Source of the DNA: Rhodocyclaceae bacterium | Lineage (GTDB): Bacteria; Pseudomonadota; Gammaproteobacteria; Burkholderiales; Rhodocyclaceae | Assembly (NCBI GenBank): GCA_030680085.1 | Contig: JAUXWU010000186.1 | Location: 1 to 32,362 of the forward strand | DNA: 32,362 nucleotides | Direction: 5' to 3' | Shown: positions 24,894 to 32,362 of the stretch, one piece after another | How the letters are laid out: each line of letters begins with the position of its first letter | Numbering within the stretch: the stretch's first letter is position 1 | Translations under genes and position numbers: made by a program | The notes under the pieces: generated by a model | Seen by the model: the letters and a program-made list of their open reading frames with translations, nothing else | The model's database searches: none | Told to the model about the DNA's origin: nothing

Positions 24894-26819
24894 TTAGTTT
24901 AACGGGACGGACAGGGGCGGCAACCCCATGCTGCGCACGCGCTCGCCGCTTTGTTCGATGTCCTTCATCCAGGCGCGATCGTCATGGATGATGGTCGGCT
25001 TGAGCAGGATCACCAGTTCGCGCTTGCTGCTCTCGGCGCCGCGCTGCCCGGTTAGAAACCCAAGGGAAGAGGATGTCGTTCCAGGGAGCCCTGATCGATC
25101 AGAGGATTGATAATGGTCCATCATGCCGCCGATCGCCACGATGTTGCCGTCTTGTACCCGGACAATGCTGTCGGTTTCCCTGACGCTTCGCGATGCCAGC
25201 GGCAAAGATATCGTGCCCGCCCCCCCGAGGTTAAAGACCTTCTGAATTTCTCTTACGGTGCTGATAGCCGGATGCACATGGAGAACAATGTTGCCGTCCT
25301 CATCGATTTGGGGGGTTACGTCCAGGGAAATACCGGAAAACAGCGTGCTGGTTGTCGGTGTTGGCGTGGATGACGCGGCAACGCCTGCTACAGCAGGCGT
25401 CTGCGCCATCGTGAAACCCGTGATATAGACCTCGTCAGTGCCCACCTTGAGCAATGCCTTCTGGTTGTTGGTGGTGGCGATGCGCGGGCTTGACAGTACC
25501 GACACGCTGCCTTGCGTTTCGAGGAAATTGAGCAAGGTGGCAAAATTGGCGGTCTGAAAGGCCAGACCGACAAAGCCGTTCCCCATGGCCGCAGCGACGA
25601 CGCTACCGGCTAATCCGGGCAAGACGGATACTCCAGGCGCTGTCAGCGTCTGGCCCAACGTCGTCAAATTCGATGTTACGCTTGAAGTGATATCTGGATA
25701 TGCTAAATTGTAAGGCACCAAGGCACCCGTTGATGGATCCGTAACCAATCTGGTTGTAACGGCAGGGGTGCCATTAACCGGGCGCAGTGCGCTACCCGGT
25801 CCAACCGATCCAAGCGCCACATTGCTGTTGCCACCGCCGCGGAAGGCGCTCCAGTTGACGCCCGCCTGATAACCCTCGTTCAGCCTGACCTCCATGATCT
25901 TCGCTTCCAGCATCACCTGCCGTTCGACGATGATCTGCGTCGATTTCAGGTAGCTTTCCACCTCGCGCAAGTCGCGCGGCGCGGCGCGCACCACGATCAT
26001 GCCGGAGCGGGGCGAAATGACGACACCGGGCGTCGTCGCCATTGTGTTGATCGTTACGTTCTGCGTACTGATATTGCTCGTTGCGCTAGCCGTGCCGCTT
26101 GTGCTGGTTGCAGTCCCGGATTGCGTCAGGGGCGCTGCCGCTCCGATAATGACGCTGATTGCTTTGCGCAGATCATCCCAGAGTTGATTTTCTTCAGCCG
26201 TGTCGGTCAGGATCGACGTAGTGTCGCCAGCCCCTCCCATTTGCGCTTGCGCCTGTCCGCCGCCTGGCTGCCCCGGCGAGCTGGTTTGCGCACCCCCTGG
26301 CTGTCCGCCAGGAGATCCCGTCCCGGATGAAACTGACGTCGACGACCTCCCGCTGCGCCGCGCCATCAGGTAGTTGACCTTGAATACCCGCATTTGCAGG
26401 CCGTGTGGCTGGATGTGGATGCGGTTGCCCTTGATGTTGAACTCGTAGCCGTAGAGTTCGCGGATCGACTCCAGCGTCTCTTTTACCGTCACGTCTTTCA
26501 AGCTGATGGTGATGGCGCCGGTAACCTCTGGGCCGACCAGCATGTTGTAGCGGGTGCCGCTGACGATGGCCATGAACACCTGGATTGCCGGGGCGCCGAC
26601 CACCGACAGATCGAAGCGCGGCTCGCCGTTTTCCTGCTTGGGCATCTCGACCGAGAACGGCATCAGCATGGCGCGCTCGGCGGCATCCGCTGACTTGCGG
26701 CCGACTGCTGCCTGGGCCAGTTCTTCGCCGATGCGTTCCCGAACGACATCGGGGCGCGGTTGGGGCGCGGTGCAGGCCGTGAGTAAACCCAGCAACGGCA
26801 ACAGGGTCAGTATTCTCAT
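24894..26819 (-). CDS. mshL: MSHA pilus secretin MshL (outer membrane lipoprotein)
   Basis: 641 aa; the ATG overlaps the mshK stop (ATGA). The signal peptide has a lipobox (MRILTLLPLLGLLTAC), so the protein is lipidated. A STN-type domain (IQVFMAIVSGTRYNMLVGPEVTG) lies near residues 75-150, a low-complexity Ser/Gly/Gln/Pro linker (GSPGGQPGGAQTSSPGQPGG) near 165-200, an N1-like domain (SGMIVVRAAPRDLREVESYL) and then the secretin beta-barrel region ending VQDGNIVAIGGMMDHYQSS ... KRELVILLKPTIIHDD. It forms the outer-membrane channel of the MSHA pilus. Part of the coding region near 25620-25830 is less GC-rich than its surroundings. Confidence 0.95.
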   Translation of the reverse strand: MRILTLLPLLGLLTACTAPQPRPDVVRERIGEELAQAAVGRKSADAAERAMLMPFSVEMPKQENGEPRFDLSVVGAPAIQVFMAIVSGTRYNMLVGPEVTGAITISLKDVTVKETLESIRELYGYEFNIKGNRIHIQPHGLQMRVFKVNYLMARRSGRSSTSVSSGTGSPGGQPGGAQTSSPGQPGGGQAQAQMGGAGDTTSILTDTAEENQLWDDLRKAISVIIGAAAPLTQSGTATSTSGTASATSNISTQNVTINTMATTPGVVISPRSGMIVVRAAPRDLREVESYLKSTQIIVERQVMLEAKIMEVRLNEGYQAGVNWSAFRGGGNSNVALGSVGPGSALRPVNGTPAVTTRLVTDPSTGALVPYNLAYPDITSSVTSNLTTLGQTLTAPGVSVLPGLAGSVVAAAMGNGFVGLAFQTANFATLLNFLETQGSVSVLSSPRIATTNNQKALLKVGTDEVYITGFTMAQTPAVAGVAASSTPTPTTSTLFSGISLDVTPQIDEDGNIVLHVHPAISTVREIQKVFNLGGAGTISLPLASRSVRETDSIVRVQDGNIVAIGGMMDHYQSSDRSGLPGTTSSSLGFLTGQRGAESSKRELVILLKPTIIHDDRAWMKDIEQSGERVRSMGLPPLSVPLN

Positions 26820-27238
26820 TTGTCGGTCTTTCTGTTCTGCGCAGCCTTCTGCGCTGGTTTTTGCGCCGTCCCGTCAGCGCCGACTTTTAGCGGCGCTGCA
26901 ACACGGGCGATTTTCTTTTCGGCTGCCGGTGTCAATCGCAAGGTCTCGTTACCCTGGGGCCCTCTCAGTACGACTGAATCCTCACTGACCTTGATCAGCC
27001 TGGCTTCGCCGACCTTGCCACCAAGTTCGACGACGCTCCCATTGATCAGCGCCGCCGGCTTGCCCCCCTTCCGCAGGATCACGGATTGTAAACCGCTGGA
27101 CTCGAATACCGCCGCGCCGGCCGGGTCGCCAGCGGTGAGGCCGAGGGCGGCGGGTGGGCGGGTTGGATCGGCCAACTGGGCATGCGTCGCGCCAGCCAAC
27201 GCCAGCAACGCCAATACAGTGATCAGACGACCAGCCAT
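26816..27238 (-). CDS. mshK: MSHA biogenesis protein MshK
   Basis: 140 aa from the ATG at 27238, inside the end of mshJ (16-base overlap); the track start at 27322 lies further into mshJ. A signal peptide (MAGRLITVLALLALAGATHA) precedes LADPTRPPAALGL, the DPTRPP motif of MshK and PilP-like pilus proteins. A short beta-rich periplasmic domain (LQSVILRKGGKPAALINGSVV ... SEDSVVLRGPQG) follows. The tail KVGADGTAQKPAQKAAQNRKTDK is basic; its first part is encoded by copy e of the dispersed repeat. Probably links inner-membrane subcomplex and secretin. Confidence 0.88.
   Translation of the reverse strand: MAGRLITVLALLALAGATHAQLADPTRPPAALGLTAGDPAGAAVFESSGLQSVILRKGGKPAALINGSVVELGGKVGEARLIKVSEDSVVLRGPQGNETLRLTPAAEKKIARVAAPLKVGADGTAQKPAQKAAQNRKTDK
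26864..26887 (-). repeat. 24-bp dispersed repeat, copy e (in mshK tail)
   Basis: On the minus strand AAAGTCGGCGCTGACG followed by GGACGGCG; two bases differ from copies b-d. It is read as KVGADGTA, a frame different from that used in engB/comF and in the CWC gene. Confidence 0.7.
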
Positions 27239-27924
27239 ATCGAATCCAGACTTAAGGTGTAAACAATCAGGGTCAGTTCGCTGACGGGATGTTTTTTGAC
27301 GGCCAGGCGCATGTTGCCCCACAGCAACTTTTGCGGGCTGGCTTCGAGTTCATTCACATAGGCCAGCAGATCCTGATAGCTGCCGGCGAGCTTGATTTCG
27401 ATGCCATGTTTGTAGATGTTGCCGCCCGGCATGGGCGCTGTTGCCGTGCCGGGCTTTTCACCTTCCCTGGCGGCTGGCGGGTCGATCAATGGCTGCGGCG
27501 GCAGGGTGTTCAGGCTGACCAGCGTCAGGCCGCGATGGCGGGTCAGCAGGGTTTTCAGCAGGGCGGGCGCCTGTGCGGGCGCGACGAGGATGCGGTCGAA
27601 GGCCTTGAGGTCGCGATCGGTGGTCGCCAGTTGATCGCGCAACTGCTGAAGTTGCGCGCGGTTGGCAGCATCCGGATCGGTATTTTGTGTCTTCAGGTCG
27701 GCCAACTGGACGTTCAGTTGTTCCTGTTCGGTTTGCTGCTGGGCGAGGGTCTTCTTGAGGCGGGCGGTTTGCTGCTGGCCGGGCTCGATCCAGAACGAGA
27801 AGCCGCCAAACACAATCGCCACCGCCAGGGCGCCGACGATCAGGTATTTTTCGCGCGGCTGCATGGCGGCGAAGCGGCTGGACCAGCCTTGCCAGCGGGC
27901 CTTGAGCGGGTTTCCATCCGTCAT
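27223..27924 (-). CDS. mshJ: MSHA biogenesis protein MshJ (PilO-like)
   Basis: 233 aa from the ATG at 27924, which overlaps the stop of the preceding gene (TGATG). One membrane segment (EKYLIVGALAVAIVFGGFSFWI) is followed by a coiled coil (ARLKKTLAQQQTEQEQLNVQL ... AQLQQLRDQLATTDRDLKAFD) and a PilO/GspM-like ferredoxin-fold domain with GIEIKLAGSYQDLLAYVNELE. It would form the inner-membrane alignment complex with the PilN-like and MshI proteins. Confidence 0.92.
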   Translation of the reverse strand: MTDGNPLKARWQGWSSRFAAMQPREKYLIVGALAVAIVFGGFSFWIEPGQQQTARLKKTLAQQQTEQEQLNVQLADLKTQNTDPDAANRAQLQQLRDQLATTDRDLKAFDRILVAPAQAPALLKTLLTRHRGLTLVSLNTLPPQPLIDPPAAREGEKPGTATAPMPGGNIYKHGIEIKLAGSYQDLLAYVNELEASPQKLLWGNMRLAVKKHPVSELTLIVYTLSLDSIWLVV

Positions 27925-28691
27925 CAACCTTGTCCTCCGGCCGGCTTACCATTGGCTCTGCTGGGGAGCATCATGAGAAATTCGTGAAGGTACAGTTCGC
28001 GCGCGGGTGTTTTGTGAACCGTAGCGGCTGAGCTGTCGGATTTCGCACCAGCAAGTGGGGTTAGCTTGAATTCGTGGTATTGCGCTTTAGGGGTTGTGGC
28101 AGCAGTACCAGCGGATTGCCCAAGTGCGTCAGGCGCAGGGTCGGATTTTCCCTCGTCAAGCTGCAGTGTGGCGAAGGTGCGACCCTGGAATGCACGCTCC
28201 CTGCCAAGTTGGCGGATATATTCAGGCAACAGCGCCGGATCGACGGTGCGCCCGCGAATTTCCATGCCACCGCCAGCAGCGAAGCTGAATTCGGTAAGCC
28301 ACAGCCCCGTCAGCGACTGGCGGGAAAAGCCGCGCAGATATTCGGCGTATGAACCGGCATCCGGCCCCAGGCGTTGTTGCAGCGTGGTCAGCACCTCGCT
28401 GCGTGCCGATAGCAACAGGTGTGCAACGCCAAGCATTTGTTCGAGGCGCGGATCGGGCTTGCGGCCTGCGACTTGCTGGCCCAGTACAGTGATCTGCTCG
28501 CGCGCGGCCTTGAGTTGCGCATCGTTGGCGGCGGTCTGGGCCGTGAGCATGGGCACCTCATGGCGCGCCAGCGCGCCCAGCGCTCCTGCCACCAGCAGCA
28601 GCAGTACGCCGGCTATTACCACATTGGATAGTGACAGCCAGTCGCGCTGCTTTAGCAGTGCGGCATCGTAAAGGTTGATCTGCTGGCTCAT
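27924..28691 (-). CDS. MSHA biogenesis PilN-like protein (MshI2)
   Basis: 255 aa from the ATG at 28691 (MSQQINLYDAALLKQRDWLS), four bases after the mshI stop; the track start at 28736 lies inside mshI. The short cytoplasmic QINLYD peptide corresponds to the PilN motif that binds PilM-like proteins. One membrane helix (NVVIAGVLLLLVAGALGALA) and a periplasmic coiled coil plus a PilN-type domain (LTGLWLTEFSFAAGGGMEIRG) follow. The C-terminal part (about residues 200-255) is an extension with no recognised motif. Often annotated as MshI2 or fimbrial assembly protein. Confidence 0.88.
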   Translation of the reverse strand: MSQQINLYDAALLKQRDWLSLSNVVIAGVLLLLVAGALGALARHEVPMLTAQTAANDAQLKAAREQITVLGQQVAGRKPDPRLEQMLGVAHLLLSARSEVLTTLQQRLGPDAGSYAEYLRGFSRQSLTGLWLTEFSFAAGGGMEIRGRTVDPALLPEYIRQLGRERAFQGRTFATLQLDEGKSDPAPDALGQSAGTAATTPKAQYHEFKLTPLAGAKSDSSAATVHKTPARELYLHEFLMMLPSRANGKPAGGQG

Positions 28692-28695
28692 CGCG

Positions 28696-29625
28696 TCATC
28701 CTTCCCGCAAGGCCGCGCCGAGTGCGAGCCAGGCATCTGCCTGTGCGGCGGTTTCTTTCAGCCGGGGCGTTGCCGTGAAATCCATCACATCGGCCAGATT
28801 GGCAGCCGCCACCGGCAGTGACAGATTGCCACCCAGATACTCGATGAACGCCTCGCCACCCGGCAGCGGGCCGACCAGGATGCGGTTCAGCGGAATTGCG
28901 CTGAAATTGCGGTCGAAGCTGTCGAGCGAACGCTGAATGTCGAGCAGCACGCGCTCATGCAGCGCAGCGGCATTGGCGCCGGAGAGTTCCGGGCCGCTGA
29001 CATCGATGTGGCGCGTCATGTAAAGCTCGCCCTGATAGCTGACGGTGAGCAATCCGCCCTTGTCGTTGAAGGCTACCAGCGCCAGAGCACGATTCGGTTC
29101 CTCGAACAGGGCGGCCAGGTTGCGTTGCGCCAGTTCGGGAATGTCGATGGCTGCCAGGGGTGCCTTGGCATCCTGAAACAGCTCCACGCGCGGGCGCAAC
29201 ACGGCATGACTGGCCGCCACCACCCACAACTGGGGTGTGCGACTGCCCTGCACGGGAATGTGCAACACGTCGATAGTGGCTTGATCGACGGGGAAGTCCA
29301 CCATTTCCTTGATGCGCCAGCGCAGTGTTTCGCACACTTCCTGGTGCGGTGCATCCGCGGGCAGGCTGCCCGGCGCTTCGACCTGCAACAACTGGTACTG
29401 GCCGTGCCACAGCAGCGTGGTGCAGCGGTGGCGGGCCAGGCGCTTGGCGCTTTTCAGGCGCTTCAGGGCATCGAGCTCACTGCCTTCGCGGGCGAAGCTA
29501 TCGCAGGCGCGCACGCGAGGTTTGGCATCGCGCGTGCGCGAAACGTCCGCGACGGTAATCCGGCCAGCGCCAAACACGATCGCCGACCAGCCCCCGCCCA
29601 CCGCCTTTTCTTTCCGGAAAGTCAT
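28696..29625 (-). CDS. mshI: MSHA biogenesis protein MshI (PilM-like)
   Basis: 309 aa from the ATG at 29625. It is a soluble cytoplasmic protein resembling the PilM/actin-like fold: LRWRIKEMVDFPVDQATIDVL, AAIDIPELAQRNLAALFEE, ALALVAFNDKGGLLTVSYQGELY and ILVGPLPGGEAFIEYLGGNL are the family blocks. PilM-like proteins bind the N-terminal peptide of the PilN-like partner encoded next. First gene of the msh operon in this window; the 99-bp gap before it contains a possible pccA terminator and no strong promoter match. Confidence 0.9.
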   Translation of the reverse strand: MTFRKEKAVGGGWSAIVFGAGRITVADVSRTRDAKPRVRACDSFAREGSELDALKRLKSAKRLARHRCTTLLWHGQYQLLQVEAPGSLPADAPHQEVCETLRWRIKEMVDFPVDQATIDVLHIPVQGSRTPQLWVVAASHAVLRPRVELFQDAKAPLAAIDIPELAQRNLAALFEEPNRALALVAFNDKGGLLTVSYQGELYMTRHIDVSGPELSGANAAALHERVLLDIQRSLDSFDRNFSAIPLNRILVGPLPGGEAFIEYLGGNLSLPVAAANLADVMDFTATPRLKETAAQADAWLALGAALREG

Positions 29626-29703
29626 ATCCGAACCTGAGATACCGTGTGTCCGGAGTGTATTGCCTCATTCCACGGCGAAATGCTTGAAAAGACGTGCGAA
29701 ACC

Positions 29704-29719
29704 CCGCCAAATAAGGCGG
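29704..29719 (-). terminator. Possible terminator hairpin after pccA
   Basis: Five bases after the pccA stop, on the minus strand, CCGCC-TTATTT-GGCGG forms a 5-bp GC stem followed by GGTTTCG. The T-run is short, so termination may be partial and msh genes could receive read-through. Confidence 0.4.
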
Positions 29720-29724
29720 TGCGC

Positions 29725-31716
29725 TTACCTGAAGCCGATGATCGGCTGGTCGACCGCGAGACTCTCGCCCGCGCGAGCCAGCAGCTCATCTACGATGCAA
29801 TCACGCTCGGCCTTGAGCACATTTTCCATTTTCATTGCCTCGATCTTGGCCAGCACCTCACCCGCCTTGACTTCCTGGCCGGGTGCCACGGCGATCTGCG
29901 TCAGCAGTCCGGGCATCGGCGAGAGCAGGAACTTCGACGTGTCGGGAGGCGCCTTGTGCGGCATCAGCGATTGCAGATGGGCGGCACGCGCCGTCATCAC
30001 CCGCAGGTCGGCCTGCGTGCCCCAGTGGAACAAGCGATATTTGAGGCCGCGCCGCTCGACCTGCATGCGGAAATGTTCACCATTCAAGGTGCCCTGATAG
30101 AGTGCCTGACCAAACTGCCAGTCGGTGCGGATTGCATGGGTTTCGCCGCCGAGGCGGATGTCCCAGCCGCCGGGCGCGGGCTGCACCGTCACCGCGTGGT
30201 CGGCGCCATCTTCAAGGCGCACGACAAAATCCGCGCCCGGCTTGTATTCATGCCCCGGCATCTGGCCGCTGATCAAGGCATTCCGCGCCAGATATTGACG
30301 ATGCATGGCGGCGGCGACGCTGATCAGCATGGCCGGAGCGTCGTGCGGCACGGCGGCGGCATTGAAACCGCGCGGGTACTCCGCGGCGATCAGTCCAGTG
30401 TTGAAGTTGCCCGACACAAAGCGCGGATTTTGCAGCAGCGCCGCCTGGAAGGCGATGTTGCTGGCCACGCCGCGGATGACGAAAGCGTTCAGCGCGTCAC
30501 GCATGCGGGCAATGGCCGCATCGCGCGTGGCGCCATGCACGATCAGCTTGGCGATCAGCGAATCGTAATGCATGGAAATTTCGCCGCCTTCATAGACGCC
30601 GGTATCGACGCGCACCTGCCCCGGCACTTCGGTCGGCGGCGCAAACCGGACCAGTCGGCCGGTGGACGGCAGGAAACCGCAGAACGGGTCTTCGGCGTTG
30701 ATCCGGCACTCCATCGCCCAGCCGTCGAGCTTGATGTCGGCCTGCGTAAAGGGCAGTTTTTCACCGGCGGCGACACGAATCATCAGTTCCACCAGATCGA
30801 GGCCGGTGATGAATTCGGTCACCGGGTGCTCGACCTGCAGGCGCGTGTTCATTTCAAGGAAGTAGAAGCGCTTGTCCTTGCCGACGACGAATTCGACCGT
30901 GCCGGCCGACTGATAATTGACTGCCTTGGCCAGCGCCACGGCCTGCTCGCCCATGGCGCGGCGCGTTGCCGGGTCGATAAAGGGCGAGGGCGCTTCCTCG
31001 ATGACCTTCTGGTGGCGGCGCTGCAGCGAACACTCGCGTTCGTGCAGATAGACGCAGTTGCCGTGCGCATCGCCGATCAACTGGATTTCAATGTGGCGCG
31101 GCTCCTCGACAAACTTCTCGATGAAGACGCGGTCGTCGCCAAAGGCATTTTTCGCCTCGGCCTTGCACGAGGCAAAGCCCTCAAACGCCTCGTTGTCGTT
31201 GTAAGCGACGCGCAGGCCCTTGCCGCCGCCGCCGGCCGATGCCTTGATCATCACCGGGTAGCCGATGTCTCTGGCGATTTGCACGGCCTGCTCGGGCGTG
31301 TCGATGGCTTCGTTGAAACCGGGAATGACGTTGACCTTCGCTTGGGTCGCCAGCTTTTTCGAGGCGATCTTGTCGCCCATCGCCGCCACGGAATAATGTT
31401 TCGGGCCGATGAAAATGATGCCGGACTCTTCCAGCCGGCGCGAGAACTCCTCGTTCTCGGAAAGAAAGCCGTAGCCTGGATGTACCGCCTCGGCACCGGT
31501 CTGCTGGCAGGCGGCGATGATTTTATCCATCGCCAGATAGGACTCTTTGGAGGGCGCCGGGCCAATGCAGACGGACTCATCGGCCATTTCCACATGCAGG
31601 GCGTCGCGGTCGGCCTCGGAATACACGGCGACCGTCGCAATGCCCATCTTGCGGGCGGTCTTGATGACGCGGCAGGCGATTTCCCCCCGGTTGGCAATCA
31701 GTATTTTCTTGAACAT
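29725..31716 (-). CDS. pccA: Propionyl-CoA carboxylase, biotin-containing alpha subunit
   Basis: 663 aa from the ATG at 31716 (MFKKILIANRGEIACRVI), preceded by GAGGATCGAG; the track start at 31821 lies inside pccB. Biotin carboxylase domain residues 1-450: ATP-grasp GGGGKGLRVAYND, HIEIQLIGDAHGN, CSLQRRHQKVIEEAPSP, and FLEMNTRLQVEHPVTE with the catalytic Glu/Asn/Arg cluster. The C-terminal biotinyl domain has EAMKMEN with the biotinylated Lys. The middle BT-type domain and total length fit PccA rather than AccC (about 450 aa). The enzyme makes methylmalonyl-CoA from propionyl-CoA and needs biotin, which the bioB/bioC products help to supply. Acetyl- or other acyl-CoA specificity cannot be excluded. 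Confidence 0.94.
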   Translation of the reverse strand: MFKKILIANRGEIACRVIKTARKMGIATVAVYSEADRDALHVEMADESVCIGPAPSKESYLAMDKIIAACQQTGAEAVHPGYGFLSENEEFSRRLEESGIIFIGPKHYSVAAMGDKIASKKLATQAKVNVIPGFNEAIDTPEQAVQIARDIGYPVMIKASAGGGGKGLRVAYNDNEAFEGFASCKAEAKNAFGDDRVFIEKFVEEPRHIEIQLIGDAHGNCVYLHERECSLQRRHQKVIEEAPSPFIDPATRRAMGEQAVALAKAVNYQSAGTVEFVVGKDKRFYFLEMNTRLQVEHPVTEFITGLDLVELMIRVAAGEKLPFTQADIKLDGWAMECRINAEDPFCGFLPSTGRLVRFAPPTEVPGQVRVDTGVYEGGEISMHYDSLIAKLIVHGATRDAAIARMRDALNAFVIRGVASNIAFQAALLQNPRFVSGNFNTGLIAAEYPRGFNAAAVPHDAPAMLISVAAAMHRQYLARNALISGQMPGHEYKPGADFVVRLEDGADHAVTVQPAPGGWDIRLGGETHAIRTDWQFGQALYQGTLNGEHFRMQVERRGLKYRLFHWGTQADLRVMTARAAHLQSLMPHKAPPDTSKFLLSPMPGLLTQIAVAPGQEVKAGEVLAKIEAMKMENVLKAERDCIVDELLARAGESLAVDQPIIGFR

Positions 31717-31726
31717 ATCTCGATCC

Positions 31727-32362
31727 TCAGAGCGGAATGTTGCCGTGCTTGCGCCACGGGTTTTCGATTTTCTTGTTGCGCAACATGACCAGCGAGCGGC
31801 AGATGCGCTTGCGAGTTTCATGGGGCTGGATGACGTCGTCGATGAAGCCGCGCGCGCCGGCGACGAAGGGGTTGGCGAACTTGGCCTTGTATTCGGCTTC
31901 GCGCGCCGCGACCTTTTCCGGGTCGCCTTTCTCTTCGCGGAAGATGATCTCGACCGCGCCCTTCGGACCCATCACCGCAATCTCGGCGGAGGGCCAGGCG
32001 AAATTGACGTCGCCGCGCAGGTGCTTGGAGGCCATCACGTCGTAGGCGCCGCCGTAGGCCTTGCGCGTGATCAGCGTCACCTTGGGCACGGTGCATTCGG
32101 CGTAGGCGTAGAGCAGCTTGGCGCCGTGCTTGATGATGCCGTTGTATTCCTGCGCGGTGCCCGGCATGAAGCCCGGCACATCGACAAAGGTGACAATCGG
32201 AATGCCGAAGGCATCGCAGAAACGCACGAAACGCGCCGCCTTGATCGCCGACGTGATGTCGAGGCAGCCGGCCAGCACCAGCGGCTGGGTGGCGACGATG
32301 CCGATCGCCTGGCCCTCCATTCGCGCGAAGCCGATGACGATGGTCCTGGCGTGATCCGGTTG
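31727..32362 (-). CDS. pccB: Propionyl-CoA carboxylase beta subunit, C-terminal part (5' end outside window)
   Basis: The frame is open to the window edge; 211 C-terminal residues are visible. [49 protein letters not shown] and [21 protein letters not shown] are the acyl-CoA and biotin-binding elements of the decarboxylating carboxyltransferase C-terminal domain. The end [13 protein letters not shown] is typical of PccB (KHGNIPL). The TGA is ten bases before the pccA ATG, so the subunits are made from one transcript. The residue that distinguishes propionyl- from acetyl-CoA specificity in actinobacterial homologues (Asp versus Ile) was not assigned here. Confidence 0.93.
   Translation of the reverse strand, partial: QPDHARTIVIGFARMEGQAIGIVATQPLVLAGCLDITSAIKAARFVRFCDAFGIPIVTFVDVPGFMPGTAQEYNGIIKHGAKLLYAYAECTVPKVTLITRKAYGGAYDVMASKHLRGDVNFAWPSAEIAVMGPKGAVEIIFREEKGDPEKVAAREAEYKAKFANPFVAGARGFIDDVIQPHETRKRICRSLVMLRNKKIENPWRKHGNIPL

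Noticed and set aside
29644-31788. 714-aa plus-strand ORF opposite pccA
   Set aside because: It is the antisense shadow of pccA in GC-rich DNA; the composition is without family motifs and pccA is certain.

Overview
The window looks like chromosomal DNA of a GC-rich betaproteobacterium, most likely of the Rhodocyclales / Sterolibacteriaceae type. I infer this from the gene families and gene order (fmdB-DUF502-aspS-nudB, argB-slmA, cytochrome c4-engB-hemB, bioBC next to comF, an MSHA-type pilus operon and propionyl-CoA carboxylase); no 16S or other marker confirms it. Most of the window is densely packed housekeeping DNA, with one strongly decayed restriction-modification island and one operon of unknown purpose.

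Layout, left to right. 1-4420 (+): 3' end of prepilin peptidase pilD, an FmdB-type zinc ribbon, a DUF502 membrane-protein gene cut by an in-frame TAA, aspS, a secreted barnase/T1-like RNase with its barstar inhibitor, and nudB. 4386-9249 (-): a four-gene overlapping operon encoding an acetolactate-synthase-like ThDP enzyme, a 580-aa GT-A/GT2-like protein, a PaaK/CapK-type adenylate-forming ligase and a small cysteine-rich CWC protein; I recognise the families but not the pathway. 9294-10806 (+): argB and slmA. 10792-12588 (-): engB and hemB. 12679-13344 (+): a dihaem cytochrome c4. 13499-15437 (-): bioB, bioC and a 51-aa basic protein. 15486-16295 (+): comF, which carries an in-frame cluster of hairpins.

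16309 to about 22909 (-) is the remnant of a type I restriction-modification locus. hsdM is 5'-truncated, carries a TGG-to-TGA nonsense change, holds an in-frame REP-like insertion and is fused in frame to a YhcG/DUF1016 PDDEXK nuclease domain. hsdS has a frameshift in a run of six G and an internal deletion. hsdR has a frameshift near its N-terminus and has lost the Walker A/DEAD motor core. Two genes inside the island are undamaged: a 318-aa protein of unknown family and a PIN-domain protein with all four acidic residues. 22948-29625 (-): mshI, a PilN-like gene, mshJ, mshK, mshL, mshM and mshN; the island starts immediately after mshN, where mshE usually follows. 29725-32362 (-): pccA and the 3' part of pccB.

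The most unusual DNA-level signal is a 24-bp sequence present three times identically and twice with one or two changes. It lies in intergenic DNA and inside engB, comF, mshK and the CWC gene, read in three different frames, so it is conserved as DNA rather than as protein. No tRNA, rRNA, CRISPR array, transposase or integrase was seen.
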